Source: Nostoc commune NIES-4072 (GTDB lineage: Bacteria; Cyanobacteriota; Cyanobacteriia; Cyanobacteriales; Nostocaceae). Taken from it: a stretch of 64,000 nucleotides of DNA. The notes under the pieces were generated by a model, which saw only the letters and a list, made by a program, of their open reading frames with translations, made no database searches and was not told where the DNA came from. The stretch spans positions 124,001 through 188,000 of the forward strand of contig NZ_BDUD01000002.1 of NCBI RefSeq assembly GCF_003113895.1. Reading direction: 5' to 3'. Numbering within the stretch: the first letter of the stretch is position 1; each line of letters starts with the position of its first letter. Position numbers and translations under genes: made by a program. Shown here in pieces: positions 26,718 to 36,816 of the stretch.

Positions 26718-28871
26718 TTATCGCGCCTTTTTCACCGCCTGTACCGCCGCATCAGCGTTGACTAATCCTTTACCAAAGAAGTACTGCTGACCTTTAACTG
26801 AGGAAGAGACTGCACCTTTACTTCGTAATGAACCATATAATTTGGTATCTTCTTCAGAAATACTCAGCCCTTGATAACTGGCTGTAGATTTCAAGATACT
26901 AACCAAGCGTTTTCTGCTAAGTTCCCTATTTTCTCCTTTCATTAATGCAAGTACCCCCGCTACAGCTGGCGAAGAAAAGGATGTACCTTGCACCCACCAA
27001 TATTTACCTTTAAGATCAACCACAGAAGACCAACGAGATTCAGGATTCGGGATACCTTGCCAAAAGGCATTCAGCCAAGTACCGCCTGTGGCAGGAATTC
27101 CACCCAACAATCCTGGTGTATCTAAGTCGCCTCCGGGTGCAACTAGGTCTAATCTCTTACCGTAGTTACTGTAGGGCGCACGATTACCAACAATATTAGT
27201 TGCCCCAACTGCAACTACTCCTGTGTAAGCAGCAGGAAAAGATACTTGGTTGAGATTTTCGTTGCCAGCAGCAGCCACAATTACTAGTTTAGGATGTGCT
27301 TTGAGAACCTGTGCGATCGCCTCTTCTTCTCCCGGAGTTGGTAAACTACCACCCAGGCTAAGATTAATGATATCAGCACCGCGCGAGGCTGCATAGCCAA
27401 TGGCTTCAATGTATGCAGAAGGACTATAACTACCATTCAACCCAAATACCCGCACTGGTAAAATTTGAGCATTGGGAGCTACACCCACAAGTCCTTCACC
27501 ATTTTGCGGTTTAGCAGCAATAGTTCCACTCACATAAGTGCCGTGAAATTCCCCACCTATTTTATAAGTACGAAAAACATAACGTAAAACACTAGCGATT
27601 TGCTCTAGAGAGTAATCTGGATTTTTTTCCTTCACCTCCAGCGCTTCTTGGGGGTATTGCTGAACTAATTTGGCATCAGATAATTGGAAGGTATCTTGAA
27701 ATTTTGCACCGAGAATAGCCAACTCTACGGGGCTGACACGAGTATCAGCATCGCCGTTTTCGCAGGGGTTGCTGCTATTACCGCCAGCAGAAAAATCCCA
27801 ACCGTGGACTTCCCCTGGACATTTATCAGCAGCTTTTACTGTATACAAACTATCTGCCAAATCAGGATGATTCCATTGAATTAAACTATCTATGACTGCC
27901 ACAACGACACCGCGTCCGCCGTTGCTACGTTTCCAGGCATCTGTAACCCGCATATCTGTGCGAGACATAGCCGATTTTGTCGCTACAGTTGGTTTTTGCA
28001 GACAAGTTTGCAGTGATTCCCAGCTAGATACCTCCTCTTGCAGACATTGTTTGAGCGGTAAGCTATCCAAATGCCACGCCAATCCCAGGAAGTTGGTTTT
28101 CGGGGAAATAGCTCTGGTAGATTCAGGGGCAGTATTCTGTTTAGTCAGGTTGTAAAATTGCTGAGAATTTTTTAGATTAGCGACTTGTTTAGCAGCTGTT
28201 TTGAGATTTTGGTCAGTAATAGATTGAATAAAGTTGGGTGCAGCAGAAGTAACTCCCTTGACCTGGTTTAGCTGGTTGGCAGCATTGAGAATTTTTGTGC
28301 CAGTAGCGACAGTGGATTTGACTATATAGCGATCGCTATTAAAGCGCAATGGACGAATGATCGCTAAATTATTTTGCTGTAAAATTGTTTGTCTCTGAGC
28401 CTCAGTCAGTTTGGCATCAAAGCTGATGATAATTTCGTTAGGGATAATAATAATTTCTCGGCGTTGACTGCGACTTAGCACGGGTAGGGTAGTTTGTACA
28501 TAAGCTTGCTGTTGAATGTTCTGCTGCACAATATCTCTGGTTCCCATTGGCAGACTGACCACAGCATAATTCTCGCCCAAAGGACTGACCCTTGGCGGAG
28601 TAATGGCGCGAATACTACCCTGGAGGTCTTTTTGAAGTTGGAGGTACAGGGGAGTAGCCGCAAGATCACGAGTTGCCACTTTTTTAAAGGCAACTGCGAT
28701 CGTATCTTGCCGTTGGTTTAGGGGAATGCGTTGTCCTTTATAAAGGTAAAATAAATCACCATCCTCTTGGGTTTGAGCAACTGCGCTAACTTGTGGTGGA
28801 AGGGAGAACATACCCAAGCCAGACCAAACAAAACCAGTTAATAAAATGCCAGATGTAATGCGTTTCATCAT
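26718..28871 (-). CDS. Secreted S8 (subtilisin-type) serine peptidase
   Basis: 717 residues with an N-terminal signal (ITSGILLTGFVWSGLGMF). A propeptide-like region follows to about residue 300, including NEIIISFDAKLTEAQRQTIL, a fervidolysin-like prodomain pattern. The catalytic domain has Asp328 (VVAVIDSLIQWNHPDL), His443 (GEFHGTYVSGTIAA) and Ser631 (QGTSFSSPAVAG), with the oxyanion region VAAAGNENLN. An unusual insert of about 80 residues lies between Asp and His. It is probably exported and activated by propeptide removal. It is last in a same-strand run of CHAT, TPR and DUF928 genes, so it may be the effector or processing enzyme of that group. Confidence 0.9.
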   Translation of the reverse strand: MMKRITSGILLTGFVWSGLGMFSLPPQVSAVAQTQEDGDLFYLYKGQRIPLNQRQDTIAVAFKKVATRDLAATPLYLQLQKDLQGSIRAITPPRVSPLGENYAVVSLPMGTRDIVQQNIQQQAYVQTTLPVLSRSQRREIIIIPNEIIISFDAKLTEAQRQTILQQNNLAIIRPLRFNSDRYIVKSTVATGTKILNAANQLNQVKGVTSAAPNFIQSITDQNLKTAAKQVANLKNSQQFYNLTKQNTAPESTRAISPKTNFLGLAWHLDSLPLKQCLQEEVSSWESLQTCLQKPTVATKSAMSRTDMRVTDAWKRSNGGRGVVVAVIDSLIQWNHPDLADSLYTVKAADKCPGEVHGWDFSAGGNSSNPCENGDADTRVSPVELAILGAKFQDTFQLSDAKLVQQYPQEALEVKEKNPDYSLEQIASVLRYVFRTYKIGGEFHGTYVSGTIAAKPQNGEGLVGVAPNAQILPVRVFGLNGSYSPSAYIEAIGYAASRGADIINLSLGGSLPTPGEEEAIAQVLKAHPKLVIVAAAGNENLNQVSFPAAYTGVVAVGATNIVGNRAPYSNYGKRLDLVAPGGDLDTPGLLGGIPATGGTWLNAFWQGIPNPESRWSSVVDLKGKYWWVQGTSFSSPAVAGVLALMKGENRELSRKRLVSILKSTASYQGLSISEEDTKLYGSLRSKGAVSSSVKGQQYFFGKGLVNADAAVQAVKKAR

Positions 28872-28904
28872 GTTATTTTCTTTGATTAAAAGATTATTTT
28901 GTAG

Positions 28905-28962
28905 TCAGGTTTGTAGTAAGGGCTGAAGCCCTTAAGAAAGCACGCTTTGTGCTTACCACGAA
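28905..28962. repeat. Palindromic intergenic repeat (GTAGTAAG...CTTAC type)
   Basis: Contains GTTTGTAGTAAGGGCTGAAGCCCTTAAG, here described by its two stems GGGCTGAAGCCC and AAGCACGCTTTGTGCTT. It has the form of a dispersed hairpin repeat and may also end transcription. A relative is at 31370-31416. Confidence 0.5.
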
Positions 28963-28964
28963 CC

Positions 28965-31292
28965 CTAGTACTCGCCGATTAAGGTAAATGCAGCCCAATA
29001 TTTTGGTTCGGGATATTTTTGCATTGTTGTCAGCATGGCTTTTCTTAATGCCGTAGCTTTGTCAAGCTTTTGTTGCAGATTTTTATAAAACTCCGTCATC
29101 AGAAAAGATGTGGAATTATCATCAACTGCCCACAAGGAGACAATGACACTGGGGACACCTGCGCTAATTAAAGAGCGAGATAAGCCGATGACACCATCAC
29201 CAGTAATGCGTCCGCGTCCGGTGTCGCAAGCGCTGAGGACAACTAAATCTGCATTGAGCTTGAGATTCAGGATTTCTTCGGCGGTGAGTAAACCGTTATC
29301 ATTACCGGAGGGTGCAAGAGCGATCGCACTTCCCAATCCTCGGTTATCATCAAGTAATCCATGCGTTGCTAGATGAATGATTCGCGCAGAAGGCATTTTT
29401 TTGACTATTGCTGCTTTGGTGGCTTGCTTACCTGTAATTGCATCAGTTTTTAGCAGTGAAGCAATGTCTTGAGCTTCCTTTTTTGCCCACGGTAAATCTT
29501 TTAATTGTTCAGGGGATTGTCCAGGTTCCAACACCACTTTCGGCATGATAGGATTACCAACAATCAAGGCATTCTCTAGAGAAGTTGTAGTTTCTGCGCC
29601 TCGTTGTCTACGGGTTAAATCTAAAACCTGAATTGATGGCGCGGTGAGGATGGTGTGTTTTTCAATTAGGTATTTGCCTTGTTCATCTTGCAGCGCTGGG
29701 AAGGGAACGAGGAATAGGGAACTTTGGGGAATGAAGATAACACGGTTATTCTCATTGCTGGATAAAAGGTCTGCAATGGGCTTGATTAACAATTCATGCA
29801 GCCGCTTTAATTGGTTAAGATTTTCACTGGCTATAATACCACCCCTGACACCGATAGATTGGCGGCTGGTAGTAACGAGTTTTGCTAAAGTTGTATTTTC
29901 TTTTTGCAAGAGGGATTCGAGGTCAGATTCGCGGAAAGTAACTTCACCTGTCGGCTTAATTACCCAAATGTAGAGTTTTGATTTGTCGTCACCAATAACT
30001 GAGTATTGAACTAAGGTTGCGTTTTGCTGTTTGGCGATTTTCTGTAACAACGGTAATGTCGGTTTATCAACAACAGGTTCGCTTGTGGTAACACCTTTAC
30101 CATTGGTAGACAAGCGTCTAGCTAATAAATCCACAAATGCCCTAGCGCGTCCCCACTCAGAAACTTCCAAAGCTTCGTTATTTTTTTCCTGCCCGATTAG
30201 CACTTGTTGCAGTCCTTGGTAAATTTTTGCTTCCTGCTCAAAAATTGACACCTTATAGGCATCATTATTACCTAATTTTTTCCGTAGAGATTCATGAACA
30301 TCAATCGCATCCCGTAAGCTTTTCTCTGCTTCTGGGAGTTTACCAAATAGAGCAAGGGTCAAGCCTAAATTGTACAGGTTTATTGCTTCTCCTCTGGTAT
30401 ATTTAACTTCTCGCGCAATTAGTAGACTTTGCTGATAATATTCAACAGCTTTACTATAGTTTTTAAGCCGACTATAAGCACTGGCTAAATATCCTAATGT
30501 TTGACTTTCACCGAGGCGATCGCGAAATTCTCGCTGAATTGCCAAATCCTTTTCAAAATAGTCAATCGCTTTAGCAGCCTCGCCTTTCGAGGCGTAAACT
30601 AGTCCTATATTTCCCAGTACTTGCCCCTCTCCTTGCCGTTGTTTTTGGGAGCGAGCAATGGACAAGAATTGCTGATAGTAATCAATTGCTTTATCGTATT
30701 CAGATTTTTGATAGTAAATGTTACCAAGAGTCATGAGTGCCTGAGCTTCATCACTAACGCTTTTACCTCTTCGTGTGACCGTTAAATGATTCTGAATAAA
30801 TTGACCACTAAATGTAGCTGTTCGTGCGCTAGCTAAATGTTGCTGACTGTATTTAATTGCTTGTTCATAATCAGCTATTAAATAGTAAGCTCGACTCAGA
30901 TAGTCGAGAAATTTCATTTCTGCCGAACTGTCTAGAATTTCTCCAGCGAGTGCTAAACCTTGCCGAGAAACATCAATTGCAGCAGCATAATCTTCCTGAC
31001 TGAGGTAAACCTCGCTCAGGGCTTTTAAAATAGACACTGCTGTTGATTGGTCTTTATTAGCCTTTGCGATCGCTAAACCCTGCTGATAAAATTCTATTGC
31101 TCGTGGTATGTTATTGAGTTCCTTATAATAATCACCAAGCTTTACTAAAGATAGTGCCTCACTATTTGCAGTTTGAGCCGATACTGACGGGGATTGAAAT
31201 ACTAGTAGAAAATTGGCGGGTATAAATGAAATAATTAAGGTAAGAGTGGTAAATACGGTTAAGCTAATTCGGCGATAATGTATAGTTTTCAT
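28965..31292 (-). CDS. Secreted TPR-CHAT protease-like protein
   Basis: 775 residues with a signal peptide (LTVFTTLTLIISFIPANFLL, ending VSAQT), then about seven TPRs (residues 45-360), a linker (ALEVSEWGRARAFVDLLARRL), and a CHAT domain from about 430 to the end. The CHAT dyad is intact: His644 (HLATHG) and Cys689 (LSACDTG). CHAT domains are caspase-like cysteine proteases; the TPRs probably bind the trigger or substrate. It is preceded by half of the regional promoter motif (TTTGCATAACC near 31335) but lacks the GAGATA half. It belongs to the same-strand protease group. Confidence 0.9.
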   Translation of the reverse strand: MKTIHYRRISLTVFTTLTLIISFIPANFLLVFQSPSVSAQTANSEALSLVKLGDYYKELNNIPRAIEFYQQGLAIAKANKDQSTAVSILKALSEVYLSQEDYAAAIDVSRQGLALAGEILDSSAEMKFLDYLSRAYYLIADYEQAIKYSQQHLASARTATFSGQFIQNHLTVTRRGKSVSDEAQALMTLGNIYYQKSEYDKAIDYYQQFLSIARSQKQRQGEGQVLGNIGLVYASKGEAAKAIDYFEKDLAIQREFRDRLGESQTLGYLASAYSRLKNYSKAVEYYQQSLLIAREVKYTRGEAINLYNLGLTLALFGKLPEAEKSLRDAIDVHESLRKKLGNNDAYKVSIFEQEAKIYQGLQQVLIGQEKNNEALEVSEWGRARAFVDLLARRLSTNGKGVTTSEPVVDKPTLPLLQKIAKQQNATLVQYSVIGDDKSKLYIWVIKPTGEVTFRESDLESLLQKENTTLAKLVTTSRQSIGVRGGIIASENLNQLKRLHELLIKPIADLLSSNENNRVIFIPQSSLFLVPFPALQDEQGKYLIEKHTILTAPSIQVLDLTRRQRGAETTTSLENALIVGNPIMPKVVLEPGQSPEQLKDLPWAKKEAQDIASLLKTDAITGKQATKAAIVKKMPSARIIHLATHGLLDDNRGLGSAIALAPSGNDNGLLTAEEILNLKLNADLVVLSACDTGRGRITGDGVIGLSRSLISAGVPSVIVSLWAVDDNSTSFLMTEFYKNLQQKLDKATALRKAMLTTMQKYPEPKYWAAFTLIGEY

Positions 31293-31369
31293 ATTGTTAC
31301 CTACAAAATCAGAAGTTTCAAAACGCTACTAAAAGGTTATGCAAATCTCACAGTTGAAAAGTAAATTGA

Positions 31370-31416
31370 GGTTTGTAGTAAGCATAAAGCGTGCTTAAAA
31401 AGTGCTTACTACGTAC
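31370..31416. repeat. Palindromic intergenic repeat (GTAGTAAG...CTTACTAC type)
   Basis: GTAGTAAGCA...GTGCTTACTAC flanks a GC-rich centre with AAGCGTGCTT. Related in ends and centre to the repeat at 28905; likely a dispersed hairpin repeat at a gene boundary. Confidence 0.5.
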
Positions 31417-31431
31417 CACAAAAATATGCCA

Positions 31432-32865
31432 TTAGGACACGCCAATCAGAGTAAAAGCCGCCCAATCTCTAGGATTTGGATACTTTTTCATCGTTGCTAA
31501 CATCGCTTGACGCAGGGCAGAAGCTTTATGCGGGTTTTTACTTAGATTTTCATAAAACTTAGTCATTAGCAACACAGTTTCTCTGTCCGCCGGACTCCAC
31601 AAAGAACCAACGACACTAGGCACACCTGCGCTAAAGAAAGAGCGAGATAACCCAATAACTCCATCTCCAGTAATTTTGCCTAAAGCTGTATCACAACTAC
31701 TTAAAACAACTAACTCTGCATTCAGCTTCAAATTCATAACTTCTTCAGATTTCAACCAACCATCATCTTGACTCGACGGTGCAAAAGCTAGTTTACCAGG
31801 GATACTCATTCCCTCAAACTCAAGAATACCTTGTGTTGCAAAGTGAATAATTCTAGCTTGGGACATTCGCTGTTTAACTGTAGTTTCGGTTGCTACATCA
31901 CCTGTAAGTGCTTGGGTATTGAAAAGACGAGCAATTTCGTTTGCTTCCTCTTCTGCACCCGTTAGCGGACTTAGTTTCTGCGGCTTTTCTCCAGGCTTCG
32001 GCGCTATGCTGGGCATGGTGGGATTACCGACTATAAGCACCTCCTTAGCTACACCTTGAATTTGCTGCTGTCGTTGATAAAGTAAATCCAGCACCTGAAT
32101 CGAGGGAGCGGTGGAAATGGTATGTTTTTGAATTAAGTATTTACCCTTTGCATCTGGTAACGCCGCGAAGGGAACAAGAAACAGCGAATTTTGAGGAATG
32201 AAAATAATTTTATCATCCGGTTTAGTTGGTAAAACGTCTGCAATGGGTTGAATTAATAGTTGATGTAATTTTTGCAATTTTTCTGTTAAGCGATTATCTC
32301 CTCTAGATTTTCCCTTATGTATAACTAAGCCTTTAACATTTCCCCGGCTGACACCAATCGACTGACGACTACTGGTTATTAAATTAGTTAAAGATGTTTT
32401 TTGTTTCTGCCACAGAGGTTTCAGATCAACGCTACGAAAAATGATTTCACCTGTAGGTTTGACTGCCCAAATATACAGTTCTAATTCTTGAGTTTGGCGT
32501 TTACCTCCAAGGTTCAACTCATCAGTTATAATTGAATATTCAACAAGTGTAGCGTTTTGTTGTTTGGCAACTTGTTTAATTTTGATAATTGATGGAGAAA
32601 CAGATAAATCATCTGTTGGCGATAAGCGCTTTACCAATAAATCCACCAATGCACGGGTACGACCTCTTTCAGAAACTTCTAGCGCTGCTTCGTTTGGATT
32701 TTGAGCAATAAGGGTTTTTTGCAGTTGCTGGTAGGATGGCGCTTGGGTATTTACAGTTTGCGCTAATACCTTATTTGCCCTTAATAAATTTAAAGGCATT
32801 GAGATAGTAGCCACAATAATGATAAAAGCCGGAGCCAGTTTAGGGATTAAGTGTAAAAAGGTCAT
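31432..32865 (-). CDS. CHAT-domain protein without TPRs and with the catalytic His replaced
   Basis: 477 residues with a signal peptide (ending VLAQT) followed directly by the linker helix (LQKTLIAQNPNEAALEVSERGR) and a full-length CHAT domain. Compared with its neighbour the whole TPR array is missing, as if deleted in frame. Cys391 (LSSCDT) is kept but the catalytic His is Gln345 (HFATQG, codon CAA). It is therefore probably not a protease; it could be a regulatory pseudo-enzyme or a decaying gene. The frame is intact over the whole length, which argues for retained function. It lacks the regional promoter motif. Confidence 0.82.
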   Translation of the reverse strand: MTFLHLIPKLAPAFIIIVATISMPLNLLRANKVLAQTVNTQAPSYQQLQKTLIAQNPNEAALEVSERGRTRALVDLLVKRLSPTDDLSVSPSIIKIKQVAKQQNATLVEYSIITDELNLGGKRQTQELELYIWAVKPTGEIIFRSVDLKPLWQKQKTSLTNLITSSRQSIGVSRGNVKGLVIHKGKSRGDNRLTEKLQKLHQLLIQPIADVLPTKPDDKIIFIPQNSLFLVPFAALPDAKGKYLIQKHTISTAPSIQVLDLLYQRQQQIQGVAKEVLIVGNPTMPSIAPKPGEKPQKLSPLTGAEEEANEIARLFNTQALTGDVATETTVKQRMSQARIIHFATQGILEFEGMSIPGKLAFAPSSQDDGWLKSEEVMNLKLNAELVVLSSCDTALGKITGDGVIGLSRSFFSAGVPSVVGSLWSPADRETVLLMTKFYENLSKNPHKASALRQAMLATMKKYPNPRDWAAFTLIGVS

Positions 32866-32947
32866 TTTTTGATTTCGTGATGATTTGGCTGTTCTCTAAA
32901 GGTTCACCAAACCCGATTTTTCAAACAAATCGGGTTTGGGGTAGCGT

Positions 32948-33454
32948 TTAACTCTCCTGTATCTTCTCAATTGCGTCGGTTACTTTTTGGGCAAATTCCT
33001 GATTACCTTCTTGTTTAAAGAGTCTGAATGCTTTCTGTAAATCTGCGATCGCACCTTGTTTGTCTTTTAAAGCAAAGTTTGTAAAACCTCGGAAATAATA
33101 AGCATAAGCAATATCGTGATTAATTTCTAAAGCTTTGTCAAAATCTATCTTTGCTGCTTGATAGTCTTCCAAACTAAAATTGCCTAATCCTCTACCAAGG
33201 TAAGCATAAGCATTATCAGGTTCAATCTTCAGGATTTGGTTAAAATCTTCAATTGCCCCCTGATAATCTTTCGACTCCAAGCGTTTAAAAGCCCGTTTTA
33301 AGTATTCTTCGGTATCATTTTTATTTTCAGTTTGTGAGTCGGTAACTTGTGCTATTACTTGTCGAGTATTTAACAAGTTTTTAGCTTCAGCTTTCGGTGC
33401 AAAAGTCAATATTCCAAATACTAGAATTACTGCTGCTAATTTCAAACTTTTCAT
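32948..33454 (-). CDS. Secreted TPR protein
   Basis: 168 residues: a signal peptide (LAAVILVFGILTFAPKAEA), then three TPRs (KDYQGAIEDFNQILKIEPDN; EDYQAAKIDFDKALEINHD; KDKQGAIADLQKAF). Probably a periplasmic scaffold for protein contacts. It is preceded by the regional promoter motif about 110 bp upstream, the longest distance of the four, so it may be the first gene of a transcript that continues into the CHAT genes at 32.9-29.0 kb. Confidence 0.8.
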   Translation of the reverse strand: MKSLKLAAVILVFGILTFAPKAEAKNLLNTRQVIAQVTDSQTENKNDTEEYLKRAFKRLESKDYQGAIEDFNQILKIEPDNAYAYLGRGLGNFSLEDYQAAKIDFDKALEINHDIAYAYYFRGFTNFALKDKQGAIADLQKAFRLFKQEGNQEFAQKVTDAIEKIQES

Positions 33455-33563
33455 TGTTGTGTCTCCTCAAATACTAAGTGTTTTTATTGATTAGTAAACC
33501 AATCGATGTTACCGATTGCGAAACTCTTCGATTGCAAAGGTTTACTTGCTGCTCACAGGTATA

Positions 33564-33592
33564 TATCTCTGAGTGTTGAGAGGTTATGCAAA
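33564..33592 (-). promoter_or_regulatory. Bipartite promoter-like motif upstream of the TPR gene
   Basis: Minus strand: TTTTGCATAACC, 12 bases, GAGATATATA. Same spacing as at 23166, 25485 and 39099. Confidence 0.6.
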
Positions 33593-33606
33593 ATCAGAGC
33601 GATTTG

Positions 33607-34302
33607 CTAACGAGTCGCGGAATTCTTAGCGTCTGATTTAGGTACGTCACACAAGTTATCGATATTTTTGATCATCTCCTGCAATCCATCTGAACGATTT
33701 TGCACGGAGTAAGCTTGCTGTAAGGCATCTGACCACAGATTAGAATCAGCAAAGTACTTGGCTTTAGCAAAGGCGATCGCCTCAATATCTGCTCCTTGTG
33801 CTTGTAGTTGATTTTCTAAAGTCTTCAATTCTGCGGTGATACGATCGCGCTGTTGCGTCTCCATAATTTGAAATGGGACGAATCTCGATGAGTTGACCAT
33901 CCATTGGTAAGTTTGACCTGGTTGTAGTGGTTGACCTTGATAGGTAATATTCTGAGTCTGTGTTACTGGTTGATTCCATAAGTCTTGCTCACTATTTATT
34001 GGACGTACTGCTATTGTTTGCACTCGACCTTTCCAAATAAATAACGGGCGATCGCTCCAAACAATTCTGGGTTTAGCGGGAGCGTCTGGGGAAACCATAC
34101 AGATAGCATCACTGGGACGAGAACCACCTTTGCGCGGTTCCACTGGAGGCTTTTTACTAAATAGAATTCGAGAAATATTTGCCCAAGAAAAGGTTTGTTG
34201 TATTGAACTTTTTTTAGCAGGTATCGCTTGATTAGATAGAACAGGTGCAGTACTCAAAGCGATAGTTGATAGCACCACAATATGTAATAAAAGTTTATTC
34301 AT
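33607..34302 (-). CDS. DUF928-like secreted protein
   Basis: 231 residues with a signal peptide (LLLHIVVLSTIALSTAPVLS). It then has the DUF928 pattern seen beside CHAT proteins in cyanobacteria: RKGGSRPSDAICMVSPD, PRIVWSDRPLFIWKG, GQTYQWMVNSSRFVPFQIM, and a helical C-terminus with TPR-like features. Its start overlaps the CHAT-CHASE2 gene by 8 bp, so they are translationally coupled and likely act together at the membrane or in the periplasm. The biochemical role of DUF928 is unknown. Confidence 0.75.
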   Translation of the reverse strand: MNKLLLHIVVLSTIALSTAPVLSNQAIPAKKSSIQQTFSWANISRILFSKKPPVEPRKGGSRPSDAICMVSPDAPAKPRIVWSDRPLFIWKGRVQTIAVRPINSEQDLWNQPVTQTQNITYQGQPLQPGQTYQWMVNSSRFVPFQIMETQQRDRITAELKTLENQLQAQGADIEAIAFAKAKYFADSNLWSDALQQAYSVQNRSDGLQEMIKNIDNLCDVPKSDAKNSATR

Positions 34303-36733
34303 GAGTTTTCCTTTTGGAAATAGTAGGTAAAGCGTAAAACCAGAATGCTATCGATGGTAAAGACCAAGGTAATAGGATTGCAGTTGCAGATATATAAATT
34401 TGCAAGCTAACCAGTCCATACAACCCTGTAATAATACTGGGCAACATTAACGATTGCAATAGAGAATACTGCTTACTTGGTCGCAGTAAATATATCGTTT
34501 TGCCTAGCAATATCGCTATGCAAATCATCCAGAAATCGGGAATTGGAATAACTAATCTCTGAGTTAGAAAATGATGTATTATGTAAGCATGATATTGTCC
34601 ACCTGTAAATACTTTGCTTTTGTTAATGGGATTTTCTTGATTGCGCCAGTATTTAATAGCAGGTGGTGACTCGGAATCTTTAAAAGTATCATCACCATCT
34701 TTGACAATCCCAGCTTCGTTATATCCTCCGGGTGCAATAATCACAATTTGCTGCTGTAAGCTTTGAGGAACAGCTTGATTTTCTAAGAATTGCCAAGCCG
34801 GAATAGAATGATATACCTGATTAGGGGGAATGGAAAAGTCAATGATTGGGTGTAACCAACTTTGCTTGAGTGAATAACTCAAAGCTGTAACTAATTGTAG
34901 ATGCGATCGCTCTGATTTTAAAATCGTTTGATTAGCTTTATTAGCATCTTTTAAAAAATCACTAATCTGTTGAAAAAAGTCTATTTTGCTGTCGATTTTT
35001 GGCTGCGGTGCGTTGGGAATTTGTTGCAATTGATACCCAAGAGCTAATAAACTAGCAAAGTGCCAAGGCTGGGATTGAAAATCATCATGGGGTAACAGTT
35101 CCATATACCAAGGATAATTGTCAATTTCCCCTTCTAAACTCCAATTAAGATTAGCAATTTCAGGTAGTACCCTCAGCCATACGTTGTCGTTAGAAGTTGC
35201 AGAAAATACAAACAATGTCGGACTGGGTGAAGAACTTACAGCAGCTTGAATAGATTTGGCAAGAATGCGATCGCCTTGCTCTTGATGCCGATCCAGGAGA
35301 TAATCGATACCGACTACCCTAGCCTTATTAGCCGTCAGTTGGTCAACTAGACTCGCCAAATACTGACGATTCATCGGCTTAGGGTTGGATATTTTGGCGA
35401 GTCTAATCGATTCTTCGTCAATTTGCACCAAGAGGACTGGCGGTAGACTTGCAACACTTGCAACTTGACGGGTAATTTGACGATAGAAAGCCTGTACCAG
35501 TACACGCCGTTGTAACAAAAAGCTCTGCACTGGCAATAGTAAACTAATTATTAGCAAAACCGAAAGTGCGATCGCTTCTTGACGACTTGGTTTCAAACTC
35601 TTAAAAAATTCCTTGATACCAAAAGGTTGGAGGCGAAATAAGTCTGCTTCTGGATGGCGAAACAAAGAGGGAATTAGATAAGCACTTGGATAAGTGAAAT
35701 TCTTTTCTAACTTCAGATATTTCGATGCTGCTAATAATGATTCGTGGACATCTTGATATTGAGCTAATGCTTGGATAAATTGCAGAAAAAATTCTCCAGC
35801 AACGCGATTGTGAATTGGTTCGCGCATGACTGCAACCTGACTTAATCCTAAGTCAATGAGTTTATTAGCAATGCTTAAACCCTTGCAAGAATTAAAAATA
35901 GCAACCTGCAATCCTCTTGATTTAGCAGTAATTAATGGCTGTTCTATCTCACTAATTAATAAAGCTACATTGGGAGCGATCGCTATTTCTCCACCAGTCA
36001 AACTTGTTTCATTACTGTGACCTGCAAAGAATAAAATGTCCCATCCTGCTTCTGAGGCTATTTCCTGAACAATTTTAGTTTTTAATTCAGTAATACTTTC
36101 GTGGGGTTGCCAACCAATAAAAGTAATTTTAGCTACCGATTCTAAGGAACTTACAGTTGATTTTTCTGTTTTGAAATCTAAACCACTTTCATCTCCTAAA
36201 ATTACTAAAATTCTAGCTTTCCGAGCATGGTAGCCATTAGTATTTATTGCTTCACACCTATTTATCGGTGTGCGGACAATACGAATTTTACTATAATCGA
36301 GAGCAAATTCTGCGCCAAGTTCCCAGACTTCCCACGGTAATCGTGACAATTCTAGAGGATTACAAGTTATAAAAATATCAATATAGCGATTATTGCTGTT
36401 TTTGGTTGCTTGGGCGATCGCTGCCCGAATTTCATATAATTCTGCACTGCGTAACCAGTGATGAAATTCATATAAAAGTTGTGCTTCTGCCTGGACTAGT
36501 TGCGAGTGCCAATCAACAGGCGGTGTAGTAAAACTCCCAATCTCTTCTACTTTGCCTCGCAATTTTGTGTTATAAAAACGGAGATAAATTCGCTGCCATT
36601 CTTGGTATTTGAAATCCAGATCATCAGGATAGGCGAGTGTCACACCAAGTTGCTGACCCTTACCCCAAGATAGTTCAAATGCACAAAGTTGATCGAATTG
36701 TTGAACTTTTAAATTAAAAATAGAAGCAGTCAT
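34295..36733 (-). CDS. CHAT-CHASE2 membrane protein
   Basis: 812 residues. The N-terminal half is cytoplasmic with a CHAT domain (about residues 120-350), His239 (FFAGHS) and Cys283 (FNSCKG) both present. One membrane segment (about 387-407, SVLLIISLLLPVQSF) leads to an extracytoplasmic CHASE2 sensor (about 420-690, PPVLLVQIDEESI; VVGIDYLLDR). Three closing membrane helices end the protein. The design suggests that a signal sensed outside controls a caspase-like domain inside. It overlaps the DUF928 gene downstream and follows the TPR-CHAT/DUF1822/sigma-like genes upstream, all on one strand. Confidence 0.88.
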   Translation of the reverse strand: MTASIFNLKVQQFDQLCAFELSWGKGQQLGVTLAYPDDLDFKYQEWQRIYLRFYNTKLRGKVEEIGSFTTPPVDWHSQLVQAEAQLLYEFHHWLRSAELYEIRAAIAQATKNSNNRYIDIFITCNPLELSRLPWEVWELGAEFALDYSKIRIVRTPINRCEAINTNGYHARKARILVILGDESGLDFKTEKSTVSSLESVAKITFIGWQPHESITELKTKIVQEIASEAGWDILFFAGHSNETSLTGGEIAIAPNVALLISEIEQPLITAKSRGLQVAIFNSCKGLSIANKLIDLGLSQVAVMREPIHNRVAGEFFLQFIQALAQYQDVHESLLAASKYLKLEKNFTYPSAYLIPSLFRHPEADLFRLQPFGIKEFFKSLKPSRQEAIALSVLLIISLLLPVQSFLLQRRVLVQAFYRQITRQVASVASLPPVLLVQIDEESIRLAKISNPKPMNRQYLASLVDQLTANKARVVGIDYLLDRHQEQGDRILAKSIQAAVSSSPSPTLFVFSATSNDNVWLRVLPEIANLNWSLEGEIDNYPWYMELLPHDDFQSQPWHFASLLALGYQLQQIPNAPQPKIDSKIDFFQQISDFLKDANKANQTILKSERSHLQLVTALSYSLKQSWLHPIIDFSIPPNQVYHSIPAWQFLENQAVPQSLQQQIVIIAPGGYNEAGIVKDGDDTFKDSESPPAIKYWRNQENPINKSKVFTGGQYHAYIIHHFLTQRLVIPIPDFWMICIAILLGKTIYLLRPSKQYSLLQSLMLPSIITGLYGLVSLQIYISATAILLPWSLPSIAFWFYALPTISKRKTHE

Positions 36734-36816
36734 AATTAATTAACCGCCGATAAACCCTGATAAAATATACTGTAAACTCTTTCCGTTCCCTCTCTGCGCC
36801 TCTGTGTGAACTTTTC

